Shown one piece after another: positions 1-11,900 of a stretch of DNA of 64,000 nt. Source of the stretch: Engraulis encrasicolus. Lineage: Eukaryota > Chordata > Actinopteri > Clupeiformes > Engraulidae. The DNA is taken from assembly GCF_034702125.1 (NCBI RefSeq), contig NC_085880.1:43081885-43145884 (forward strand). Direction: 5' to 3'. The position numbers and the translations under genes are program-made. Below the pieces are notes generated by a model that saw only the letters and a program-made list of their open reading frames with translations, made no database searches and was not told where the DNA came from. Positions within the stretch are counted from its first letter, which is position 1. Every line of letters begins with the position of its first letter.

Positions 1-63
<63 letters not shown>

Positions 64-110
64 CTGTGTGCCTGTGTGCCTGTGTGCATGTGTGTGTGGG
101 CGTGTTGAGA
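1..110. repeat. (TG)n microsatellite at window start
   Basis: Perfect TG runs from base 1 to about 61, then degenerates into TGTGCC units to about 100. Confidence 0.95.
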
Positions 111-375
111 TTGTGATTGTCTTAATCTAAAGCGCTGCGTAGAGGATGCCAAATCCATACTGTAAATGCAAAGAGTGAGTTTATGCCGTCTTCGATTGAA
201 CAGGAAATGGACAGGAAATCCCAGAGGAATGGCACGAAACAGCTAAGATTTAAAAGTCACCCTTTATGTGTGTTTGTAGTGTATTATTTTATTCCTCTTC
301 ATTGTATGGAAGATATGCCAAGTCCATAAATGTGTAGAGTAATGATGCACCAGACGTGTATGCTTGTAATGCAGC

Positions 376-545
376 TTTCAACTTTTGAAATATATATTTT
401 TTCCTACTTTTTTTTTCTTTGTTGCCTTTTTCACATTCTTTTTAACCTTTTTTGGGACTCCCAGAGCAGGGAAGCTTTTAATTATATATATACGTTTCAT
501 ATATATACACATGACAAATAAAATATCTTGTATCTTGTATGCTTG
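376..545 (+). repeat. dispersed repeat, copy 1 of an inverted pair
   Basis: The segment from the T-rich stretch through GGGACTCCCAGAGCAGGGAA and TATATA to ACAAATAAAATATCTTGT recurs in reverse complement at 6596-6735. Its tail also recurs inverted at 5911-5955. The repeated ATCTTGT tail suggests the 3' end of a retroelement. Confidence 0.6.
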
Positions 546-1334
546 GGAAGTGCATAATGGTCTCTCTTGTGTCCTTCTCACCACCAAGATAGATGGATGT
601 ACAGTAGCCAGTAGCTCCCATAGGCACTGCTTTAAATAGGAGGAGATGTCTGTCTACTGAAAGTGGCACAGGCAGGCTTTTTCTGTTAATACACCACTAT
701 CATCTTAGAGCTTAGATTGGCCTTTATTGTCTCTACAGGAGAGAGATTTTGCTTGGATATGAGAAGGTGTGATATCTTTCTCTTCCTACTGGCGAGTGGA
801 TACACCACTATCGTGATTCTAACGTGATTCTTGCGTGGAATGGGGTGTCTGTCTTAAATGTGTAATGTCTTTGAATGTGTAATGTGTAACTGCATGTCTT
901 TTACAATGGTGAAACTGAAGACAAGTTTCCACACCTGTGGCCATTAAAGAATCAAATCAAATCAAATAACCCATTGACATCTATACAGTATTTACTATAT
1001 CTACCACAGGGTTCTAACCTTCTCATTATATCGCGCATTGTTTTCCTCAAACATCTATTTTCTAGCTGCAAAAGGTTTTTTTTTGTAGTTGAACAGATCG
1101 GTACAGTATTGATTCCGATCTCCTTGGAGATGTTGCAGTGGAAGTAACTTTCCATTATCTTTCCTGCCCTGTAGAAGTAGCCGCAAATAATTATGACATT
1201 TATTGCCACCTGAAATATCACCGCGCCACGCTCCACTGTGTGTGCAGTCCGTGTAGAGTATTGCCTCAGCATTTCTTTTGGCATCGCCACCCACAGCTCT
1301 TTTGGTCCCTCTTGAGATAACCTCCAAATGTGCT
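546..1334. other. intronic or 5' sequence with no recognised feature
   Basis: AT-rich sequence with short AAATC repeats near 950. No exon of the missing elovl5 N-terminus was recognised. Confidence 0.4.
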
Positions 1335-1765
1335 AGCATTGAAGGACCACTTCAGTCAATTTCAATATGCTGTTGTATTACTCACGCTACCCTTGACTTG
1401 TCAGTACCCGGTGATGCCACATTTTCCCACTCAACCCTTTCTGAGCTATTCTAATGGGGGCAGTGTTTGTCTACATTTCTACAATGTTTTTTTTAAATTA
1501 CATGGGCCTACTCAAAATATTTTCCCAAAAGGTACCACTGTTTGCTACTTGTCTGCTGATGTTGCATAACCTTTTGGATGTAATTGGGAATAGATAAAAA
1601 TGAAAAAAAAATTTGAAATGCAAACCAACCGCAGCCCCCATTACAATGACCAGGATCTCGAAAAAGGCGGAAGAAAAAAAAAAAAAAAAATCTCAGGTAC
1701 TGACAAGTCCATGGTAGTGTGAGCATTACTACTGCATGTTGAAAATGGCTGAAGTTACCCTTTAA
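1335..1765. mobile_element. foldback element (MITE-like)
   Basis: The left end (GACTTGTCAGTACC near 1395) is matched in reverse complement by GGTACTGACAAGTC near 1695. The outer ends read GACCACTTCAGTCAATTTC and GAAAATGGCTGAAGTTAC. Confidence 0.55.
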
Positions 1766-2523
1766 GAATAACTACACCGGGCCGTGCACCGACAGACCTT
1801 GGTGTCGTGAACGCAACACGAGGTTAACGTTTGGTAGGACATCACAGCCAGGGTACAGCATCGTACCACCTTGCCAACAAAGGTCATGGGTCTTTTAAAG
1901 TATAATAAAATGAAACCTATTGCGAAACAATTAGCTGTCAGTGCTTAGTAAAACAGTACCATGATCGTACCACCTTGTCAAAGGTCATGGCTTCAAGTAT
2001 AAAGCGAAATGTATTGGGAAATGGTTAGCTGTCAGATCGGTTTTGCCGTTCCCTGACCAGATTGCTGCCGTGGCTGCCAATGATCCAGTATGGGTGACTT
2101 ATTAAAGTCATGTTTGGCCACAGACTGTGGATTGCTGGTGGACCTTTGGCTCTATGAAAGAGATTGAATGGAAGTCAGTGTTGCCACATTGTATTTGTAC
2201 CATAATTTTGCCCTCTGTACGATCAAAAAAACATGATGGATGATAATTTCAGAGTTTTCATCCAGTTCATTTAGTTTCATTAAAACAACCATTGAGTTCC
2301 TCCCAAAAAACGATAACTTTCAGGTTTTTGTATGATAGTTAGGCATTTTCCATCTGGTAACACTGATGGAAGCTGACCAAGATACGGTACTCGATGAAGA
2401 TGACAATTTTTTTTGTCTGTGTTTTGAGGAGAAGGAAGAGTTTAATTGAAATAGGTCTACATTGAAGTTTATACTATTATGCAGTTTTATAGTGTGATAA
2501 AATGAGAAGTCTGAAGAAAGAGA

Positions 2524-3048
2524 CTTAAAGGAGAACTCCACTTTTTTGAACATTAAGGCCATTTTCTGAGTGGTCTACAATGTTTTAACATTTGTTTTCA
2601 AGAATATGCAACTCACCAAGTGTTCAGCAGTACTCACTGGTGTTCCTTAACAATTTTTGTAGCGAAATGTGGAATCTGTGGTGTTTTATGTGCATTTTAT
2701 GTAGCAATTTGTAAATTAAGTTTCACTTTCACTTTCTTTCACAAAATGGCAAATAAAAAATGACAGAAGTCATATTTCGCCTTGAAACTTGTTAGGGACT
2801 GCTAGTGAACACCCCTAACCACTTTGTGAGCTGTAGACTTTCGAAAACAAATGTTCAAGGTGATTTTAAGAACAGAGTTGCAGGTGCCCATAGACGGCCA
2901 TTCTAAAGCTGGTTGAGATAAAATCCAAATCAGCCAAATAACAGAGACTGCAGCAAACATGAAATAAATGGTGAGGGGGACTATAAAACATTGCAGACCA
3001 CTCAGAAAATGGCCTTAATGTTCAAAAAACTGGAGTTCCCCTTTAAAG
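2524..3048. mobile_element. foldback element, TTAAAGG termini
   Basis: About 65 nt at each end are inverted repeats, including GGCCATTTTCTGAGTGGTCT and its complement. The element is ~525 bp with no transposase. Confidence 0.8.
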
Positions 3049-3543
3049 TCAATTGTTAGTAGTTGTTGTGTGCTTGATTCTGTTAATGGGCTGGGCTGGG
3101 CTGGGCCTTGTCTCTTCATTAGGGGCAGTGCATTGATTTCCATTGGTCTCCTTGTGGCCAATTAGGTAATTACTCTGTTGGTTTGGGTGAGCTGCTGAGC
3201 CGTGTGTGTGTGTGTGTGTTATTACAGTATTACTGCATGAAAAATATTGAGCATCAGGTGCTTTTGACTTGTGGAGCACAGCATTATCTGGATTTTATTA
3301 TTCCAAAGCGGAAAAAAAAGCCCAGAATCATTTTTCCTTTTTCAGAAACGAGCAAATCTAGTGCAATTGTTGGTCGTCCGTTTGGAGGACGTGCAGTATT
3401 GGAAATCAGACGAGTGCAGGTCAGGGTATGAACCTGAAGGGGATTATTATTATTAATATTATGACACAGGATAGGTAGGACACATCTGCCTGTCTGACTG
3501 TCCTTGGTCACACTGTGTGTGTGTGTGTGTGTGTGCGTGCTTG

Positions 3544-3749
3544 CAGTGTTGCCAGATTGGGCAGCTTAGGAGGACCGCCTGCGGGTAAAGAAAAAAGTCT
3601 GAGTGTTGGGCGGGTGTTTCTGAACATTTATGACCATAGAAATCAATACAATTTAGGTCAAATTGGGCAGGATAAAGTGCCTCCAGGCAGGTTTTTTTTT
3701 TACCTTTTTTTCCCAGAATGCAAATCACCGGTCACATCTGGCAACACTG
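3544..3749. mobile_element. hAT-like MITE
   Basis: Termini CAGTGTTGCCAGATTGGG and CATCTGGCAACACTG form inverted repeats typical of hAT-derived MITEs. It sits between TG tracts, so its target duplication is unclear. Confidence 0.65.
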
Positions 3750-3830
3750 TGTGTGTCCCTGTGTGTCTGCACAGGCGGTCTGGGGGGTAATCCTCTACCC
3801 CTAGAAAGCCTCTCGGACGTGCTCCAAGGC

Positions 3831-3852
3831 CGCCCTCGCTCTCGCTCTCGCT

Positions 3853-3908
<56 letters not shown>

Positions 3909-3923
3909 CGCTCGCTCGCTCGC

Positions 3924-3992
<69 letters not shown>
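3831..3992. repeat. (CT)n/(CTCG)n microsatellite
   Basis: A near-pure CTCT tract is interrupted by a CTCG octamer block at 3903-3938. Confidence 0.95.
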
Positions 3993-3993
<1 letters not shown>

Positions 3994-4462
3994 CCCCTGT
4001 TGGCGTGTGTGACACACTTTGTCATTATTATACCCCCCACCTGCGCCACATCTGTTGTAACCTCTATTGCATCACTGCTGTGCCACTGTCCACTGGAGTA
4101 AGCTGGGAGTTCAAATGGGATTATAGTGGATTTCTGTTGCGTGGGGACAGCCTTGTCACTCGGTTCATTCTTTTTTTTTTTTAAATCATGAAAATTGAGA
4201 GATTGTTTTGACACAGGCTCTTTTTTTACAAGGAGCATCTGTCCTTTTTGTTTTGTTTTTTGGTGGGGGGGTTTTTCGGTGGTGGCAGGGTCGTAAAGTT
4301 GATTGGGGATGACTGAGGGTCACAGCTTCTTTTCTTTAATTGGTTAGGCAGCCATCACTAGGTCAAGCCAGAATTTGTATCGGCTGACTGATGACGACGT
4401 TCTGCATTGCTGACCACCAACATAAGCAGCCAGTGATGTGATGGTTATGATGGCACACCTTG

Positions 4463-4596
4463 AGCCTAATCTAAGAAGCTGGTTCAGGAGTAAACCAGGT
4501 TCAATTAAGAGGTAAATAATCTAATAAAAGAGCCCGGAATCCTCATTTTCTTCTACTAGATGGTTTACTGCTGAACCAGCTTCTTCGTATAGGCTC
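4463..4596. mobile_element. foldback family B, copy 1
   Basis: Arms GAAGCTGGTTCAGGAGTAAA and its complement flank a short centre. Further copies are at 19846, 23624 and 63405. Confidence 0.8.
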
Positions 4597-5074
4597 CTTA
4601 TCTTGCTTTACATCCAATCATACATCGCAATGAAAGATTCATATTCTCATACTCCTCAATTTCAAAAACGATTATGGATGCAATGTGTATGAAATATGAC
4701 AGTCTAGAATGTTAACTTTTAAATTACACAAAACTATGAACTTGTTGAGACATTTCAGTCTACCTATTTGACTGCATATTGCTGTGGTGTATGTTGTGTT
4801 TATTTTCTAATAGCATAAGTATAGCCGAGAGTGTCACGCTGTTCTCAATCTTCACCGATTTTCCATAAATATCCACATTTTTACTCATCACCGTACCATC
4901 CTTACTCGTGCGTGTGCACAGAGCAGTGTAAACTCAAGTCAAGTCTAAACTCTACTTTATCTCGAGGAGGGAGCTCTTGCTGCGGTCTAGTGCTCTTGGT
5001 AATGCTGTTTTAGTGCTCTGAGATTGTCAGGCACAAGACATTGTGTCTTATTTACTCTCCAACTTGCTAATGAG
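4597..5074. other. intronic sequence with no recognised feature
   Basis: Unique AT-rich sequence; no exon or repeat seen. Confidence 0.4.
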
Positions 5075-5215
5075 TCGTCTGGAGGAGAGGAGAGGAGAGA
5101 GACATCAGCATCACCACTCAGCCCATTATAGCAGAGTTGTAAAGTCTCCTCTCCTCTCCTCTCCTCTCCTCTCCTCTCCTCTCCTCTCCTCTCCTCTCCT
5201 CTCCTCTCCTCTCAT
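5075..5215. repeat. GGAGA / (CTCCT)n pentanucleotide repeats, mirror arrangement
   Basis: GGAGA units at 5080-5100 are followed by about thirteen CTCCT units at 5146-5212, which can pair as a hairpin. Confidence 0.85.
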
Positions 5216-5288
5216 GTCCTGATGCTGTGGAGGTGTTGTTGTTTTTGTACCGTTCCCATAGCGTGAAAGCGAAAGAAAGAAAGCCCAA

Positions 5289-5400
5289 ATGGGAAGATCA
5301 AACTCCCATTGTCATTGTGACACAGCACTACACAGCACACTAGTGCATACTGCACACAATGAAATTGCATTTATGCCTCACCCATGCGATGGTATAAGAT
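5289..5400 (-). mobile_element. SINE tail fragment (family 2)
   Basis: CTCCCATTGTCATTGTGACA through AAATTGCATTTATGCCTCAC matches the reverse complement of the tail of the complete tRNA-derived SINE at 57545-57840. Confidence 0.75.
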
Positions 5401-5454
5401 GGCAGAATGGCTGCGGCTCACAAAAAGGGCTCGCCAGGCGAATGCGACACCTTA

Positions 5455-5482
5455 ATTTCCCTCGGGATTAATAAAGTAACTC
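5455..5482 (+). mobile_element. LINE 3' tail remnant next to an elovl5 acceptor
   Basis: AATTTCCCTCGGGATTAATA resembles the 3' terminus of fish L2/CR1-type LINEs. It ends about 35 nt before the exon at 5518 and may supply the branch-point region. Confidence 0.5.
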
Positions 5483-5517
5483 TCCACTACTCCTCTTCCT
5501 CTTCTGTTCCTCCACAG

Positions 5518-5595
5518 CTCATAACGGCAGTGTGGGAGGGAGGCTACAACTTCGTCTGCCAGGATATACACAGCGGCGGAGAGGCGGACCACAAG
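5518..5595 (+). CDS. elovl5: elovl5 coding exon, [11 protein letters not shown] segment
   Basis: The 78-nt exon follows a pyrimidine-rich acceptor (CTCCACAG) and ends at AAG/GTAAGC. It encodes 26 residues, phase 0 at both ends, including [11 protein letters not shown] and ending EADHK. This matches the ELOVL5 luminal/cytosolic loop that precedes the [10 protein letters not shown] segment. Confidence 0.93.
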
Positions 5596-8500
5596 GTAAG
5601 CACAGGACGGCTGCTGCTGCTGCGAGCAGTGGGGCCGTGTCCAAGTAAGGACCTCCGCACATTGGCTCCGACAGCACTGTGGAGCACTTTCGCTTCCGAC
5701 ACAATTCTGTCTGACCCCCAAACCCAATTTCACACGAACATAGCATGGATAGTCAATGGGCAGCTCCGACAAAATAGAACTCGCCTCTAATCGCTAGCCG
5801 ATGTCCGTGGACATCGGCGCCGGTGTGTGGGGTTCTATTGAAAACAATGGAATCAAACTTTGGCGGAGCAGTGCTCTGCACTTTGTCAGAGCCGGTGTGC
5901 GGAGGCCCTAACAAGATACAAGATACAAGATATTTTATTTGTCATGTGTATATATCACCCAGTGAGCAAACGGAACGTCTTCTGATTGGCTGAGCAGGTG
6001 TCCTTTATTCCCCGGTAGCAGGACACCTATGATGTCATGTGGGCGTGCGGGCGTCCAAGTTGCTTCTTTTCTAACTTTCTGGCGAAGTGCCGTTGCTAGT
6101 TCTATCGCATCTGGTTGTCTAGTCAAGACCGCGTCGTTAGTTCTATCGCATCTGGTTGTCTAGTCAAGACCCCGTTACTAATTCTATTGCATCTCGTTGT
6201 CAAGTCAAAAATCCAGTCGTCAATTCTATCGCATTTGGTTGTCAAGTAACCCCAACATTCTGTGCGCGTCCTCCTTAGACTATGCCTCCGATGGAGGCGC
6301 GTCTCACTAGATTAGGAAGTGATGCCCATAGCAACGTACAAAGCGCAGTGGTGAATCTACTTTCTCACAAAGCCTTAGATCAACTTATTAATAAATTAAT
6401 ACATTAATACTTAAATGCTGGTAACCGGGTGATAAGCGGAATAGCGGCCTTCGAGGTGTCCCGATATCAAGGGAAAATGGACTTGGCGAAGCGAACAGCC
6501 CTTCGGCTGCGCCGTCGGGCTGTTTAGAACGCTCCGCCTCGTCCATTATTTCCCATGGTATCGGGACACCTCGTCGTCCGCTATTCCATATATATATGAA
6601 ACATATATATATATATATATACAATGAAAAGCTTCCCTGCTCTGGGAGTCCCAAAAAAGGTTAAAAAGAATGTTAAAAAGGCAAAAAAAAAAGTAGGAAA
6701 AAATATATATTTAAAAAGTTGAAAAAGTTGAAAGCTGCAACAAAAAATAAAAATGGCAGGTTGGAGAAAGGGGAGATGTGATGAGTGGATTCCTTCCTAT
6801 GTTGGTGTTTTTGAATTCAACAACATTCATTTAACATGCTGGATGACTGCCTATCATCATTACCGAGATAACTCCCTTCCGGCTGTACAGTGTGTATTTG
6901 CTGACTAATGACTTGTCTTTGCCCCCTGTGGCGTCTTCCTTCAGCAGCGATGGGAGAAACTTGGATTCATTAGCTAGAATCCAGCGCCACATTGGCCAAA
7001 TGACCTGGATTTATCTGTCCAATTCAGCCAGGTGATTGGCTTAATCACCTGACCTCCGCTTCGTTAATTAGGCTAATAGCCTGGGTGTCCTGGACAGGTT
7101 AATCCAGGTCATGGTGGTGCTGGATTATAAAGTAATGAATCCAGAGTGCCCATCACTAATGAAGTCACCACAGGGGCGAAGACAAGTCATTAGTCAGCAA
7201 CTACAGGGTGTCACTGGTCTTCAATGGAAAAATGGTGAGAGGACATAAGGACAAGGCATTTATATAGCGCCTTTCCACTCCTTCGAGCACTCAAAAGCGC
7301 TTTACATTGTATGCCTCACATTCACCCATCCACACACCGGTGGCAGTGGCTGCCACGTAGGGTTTCACCCTGCCACCAGGAGCAATTTCGGGTTAACTGT
7401 CTTGGAGGGTGAGAAAGTGGATCGCACTCGGGTTCTTCTTTTCTTCTTTTTATTTTTTCATGTTTTACATAGCAGCAGAAGTGTAGACAAACGTTTCGGC
7501 TGTTGCCTTCGTCAGTGTCTCGTCTTACTAAGCTACTTCCTGAGTTTTATCTAGGCGTCTCCTTTGAACACCTGTTACTGATTGGGGATGACGCAGTGCA
7601 CGCTCCAAACTGGGTTAACTGTCTGGCTCAAGGACACATTGATGGGGTCAGGCGGGGCTCCGAACCTGCAACCTTCTGGTTTCTGAACGTCTCCTCTACC
7701 ACCTGAGCCACCTCCTTCCCATCACAATGTTATGCATGTAATGTATAACATCTGTTAGTCACCCTTTTGTCTACCATGTAGTCAATTTTACATTTGTCCT
7801 CATCACAAAAGGAAAAGTCACCAGTCCCATCGTTTTGGCTATTGTGATCGCACGGCACATCACAAAAGTTGGCAAACCGCAAATTCAACCATTTGCATTT
7901 GGTCCTGGTTTGTGTTCATTATACGGCACTTGGAAGAACTTGATATAAAATTTGAAGTGGCCCTTCGAATGTTAACCCCTTAAGACGCGGCTTTATAAAT
8001 TTGTTGTTACCAGTATGGCAATGACCAAGTCGTGCTGCATTACTGAAAGGCCTGTGTTGTGTCATAGTATTGTAGTGCTATGGTAGTTACATTTCAATGA
8101 CTATTACAGCGTGCCACTGGAGGTACGGCGCGCATTAAGGGGCTACAGGTTCCTCCTCCCCTCTGCTCTTTACAGATCATGCGTGTGCTTTGGTGGTACT
8201 ACTTCTCCAATGAGCAATTTAAACTGAATATATAAACATATAAATAAGACTGACATTAACCACACATCTCTATATTCCTGTACCCAGATCATGTGTGTGC
8301 TTTGGTGGTACTACTTCTCCAATGAGCAATTTAAACTGAATATATAAACATATAAATAAGACTGACATTACCACACATCTGTATATTCCTGTACCCAGAT
8401 CATGTGTGTGCTTTGGTGGTACTACTTCTCCAATGAGCAATTTAAACTGAATATATAAACATATAAATAAGACTGACATTACCACACATCTCTATATTCC

Positions 8501-8813
8501 TGTACCCAGATCATGCGTGTGCTGTGGTGGTACTACTTCTTCTCTGCTCTTTACAGATCATGCGTGTGCTGTGGTGGTACTACTTCTCCAAGCTGATTGA
8601 GTTCATGGACACTTTCTTCTTCATCCTGCGCAAGAACAACCACCAGATCACCTTCCTGCACATCTACCACCACGCCAGCATGTTCAGCATATGGTGGTTC
8701 GTCATGAACTGGGTGCCCTGCGGACACTGTGAGTCGCCTTTTTAACCATCTCCTCGCTCTCTCTCTCTCTCACTCTCTCACTCTCTCACTCTCTCACACT
8801 CTCTCTGTCTCTG

Positions 8814-8903
<90 letters not shown>

Positions 8904-11900
8904 CAAGACCCCAATAGATAGATGGATAGATACTGTAGATCAGTGTTTCTCAACTGGTGGGTCGCGACCCAAAATTGGGTCGCGGAGGGGACATGGGTGG
9001 GTCGCGGAGCCGTGGTGTAAAAAAAAAAGTAATTCATTGATTCGCCAAAAAAAAACAAAAACATCCAACTTTTCCTGCAACAATTTAAAACTTTTATTTT
9101 GATAGGCGATTGAACTCCATCAGAACCGTCTCTGACTAGATGTCATCTGTCGTCATACAATCAGAATGTTTATGCGAGATAGATAGTAGCGTGCAACTAG
9201 CCTGGGAACTCCCATACTGCCTTTAGTTCTACACAATTGTTTCGATCTGATCTCCCAGGCTAGTTGCACGCTGCTATCTATGGTTGCACGCTTGCCTGGT
9301 TAGCACCAGACCTAATCTCAATTGTGATTAGGTCTGGTGCTAACCAGGCAAGCGTGCAACCAGTCAGTCGAGTGTTGAAGACAGTGCGTTGAAAAGAAAG
9401 CTCGCATTGTGGGAACCAGGGTAAACAAAGACAGGTTTGACATTTTCCCCAACGCTTGTCAAGATTTTGAAGCCCTTGTAATTAGTTTAACCCCCCCCCC
9501 AACTCTCCCATTAGCCTAAAGGTGCTCCTTGTTGTGCAAGCTAGGCATACGTGATAATAATCGCAGTGTTCTGTTAATTGCTGCGTTCACAGGCCTACTG
9601 CTATTCATAATAAACCAGAATACATTTCCCACATATTGAAAGGATGATTTTTAATGTCAAGACATAGGCTAGCTGTTCCTCAGATACATGCTGCAATGTT
9701 CACACAGCCCACTTTTTAAAATGTAGGATAATGTTAAAATGACCATGCAGATGCAGAACACAAGTAGAAATTAATAATAATGTCATTAAACAGGCCTATT
9801 GTGGTTATATTTTGAGAATTACATTGAATTGACTTGAACGCTAAAAAATTGGGTCGTGACCGAATGAGAGTGGAAAATGGTGGGTCCCAAGACTGCCCCA
9901 GTTGAGAACCACTGCTGTAGATGGATAGATAGATGGATGGATAGATAGACTATGTCCTCTCTCTCTCTGCAAACCCCAAATAGATGGATAGATAGCCTTT
10001 ATTGTCCCCAAGGGGAAATTCGTTCACACCACACAGGGTGCAGTATCCCAAGAGCAGCGCCTATATAAGAACACCTGTCAACCCACCTGTACATTACTTA
10101 TATGCACAATACAGTAAGACAACTTTAGGGAGGGGCGGGTAGACATGGACCAGACCGGTAGACTGATGGCATTAAGGAAGCAAAATAACAATATACACCC
10201 TCACCTGTCACAATGGATTTTTTATTTTTATCCACATAGCCCTGTCTCAAATGACAGAGAGAGAGAGAGAGAGAGAGAGGACATGTACAGTGAGGAGAAT
10301 AAGTATTTGATCCCTTGCTGATTTTGTTGGTTTGCCCACTAATAAAGACATGATCATTCTTTAATGTTAATGATAATATGTATTCTAATATGGAGAGACA
10401 GAATATCAAAAAGAAAATCCAGAAATTAACTCTAAAGAATATATAATAATTGATTTATATTTAATTGAAGGAAATAAGTATTTGATCCCCTGCCAACCAT
10501 TAAGAGTTCTGATCCCGCAGATCAAATGGCACTTCCAATCAACTTGTTATCTGAATTGAACACACCTGTTAATAGTAACCTGCACAAAAGACACATTGAA
10601 TCTGCAGAATCAGTCCATAGAATCAGTCAATCAATCAAACTAAACTCGCCAACATGGGACAGACCAAAAAGCTGTCAAAGGATGCCAGGGACAAGATTTT
10701 AGAACTCAATAAGGCTGAAATGGGCTCCTGGATATTAAAGAGCAAACTGCTGGTGCATTTCTTCCCAATTTTAGGACATACAAAATGATCATCAATCATC
10801 AATCTTAGGCCTGTCTCTGGTTCCATACAAGATTTGACCTTGTGGGAATTTAATAACCAGAAAAAAGGAGATGAAGCACCTTAAAACTGTATGGGAGGAG
10901 CTAGGAAATGATCTCAAGGCAGCTGTGGCCTCAATCACTAAGAAAACTATTGGAAATACTTGATACCACAGCGGATTAAAATCCTGCAGTGCATGTATGG
11001 TACCCCGGCTTCAGAAGGAACCTGTTCAGGCTCACCTGAGGTTTGCCAATGAACGTCAAACTGGATTAGGATATGATTGGGAGGTGCTGGAATCAGATAA
11101 CACCAAAATCAAACTGTTTGGCATTAACACAACTCTATATGTCTGGAGGAAGAGAAATGCTGCCTATGATCCCAAGAACAACACCTTCTCCAACATCAAT
11201 AAATGAAAGTGGAAACATTATGTTTTGAGGTTGTTTGTCTGGCCAAGACACAGGACAACTTCACATCGTCAAGAAATGGATGGAGGGAGACAATAAACGT
11301 ACAATGTTGCATGCCAACCTCTTTCCCACCACCACTAGACTGAAGGTGGGTCATGGATTTGCCTCCCAAAATGATAATAATCCATAACATACAGCCCAAG
11401 CAACGAAGGAGTAGCTCAAGCAGAAGCACATTAAGGTCATGAAGTGGCCTAGACAGTTTCCAAACATTAACCCTATAATAATCCTGTGAAGGGAACAGAA
11501 GTTCCCATTTAGCAAGCTACAGTCATACAACTTAAGTGATTTAGAGATGATCTGCAAAGAAAAGTGGACAAAAATCCTTTCTAATATACCCACAAACATT
11601 GTCATTAACTGAAAGAAACATCTGACCTCTCTATGTGAAAACAAGGGCTTTGCCACCAAGTATTTTGTCTTTTTTGACTAGAGGGGTCAAATACTTATTT
11701 TCCTCAATGGAATACAAATCAATTAAAATATATTCTTCAAAGTTGTTTTCTGGATTTTCTTTTTGATATTCTGTCTCTCTATATTATAATACATTTTATC
11801 ATTAACATTATAGAATGATCATGTCTTTATTAGTGGGCAAACCAACAAAATCAGCAAGGGATCAAATACTTATTCTCCTCACTGTATGTAGCCTACCGTA

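Noticed and set aside
3663..4238. ORFs rich in SLSLS or RERE on both strands
   Set aside because: They translate a CT/GA microsatellite and have no other protein features.
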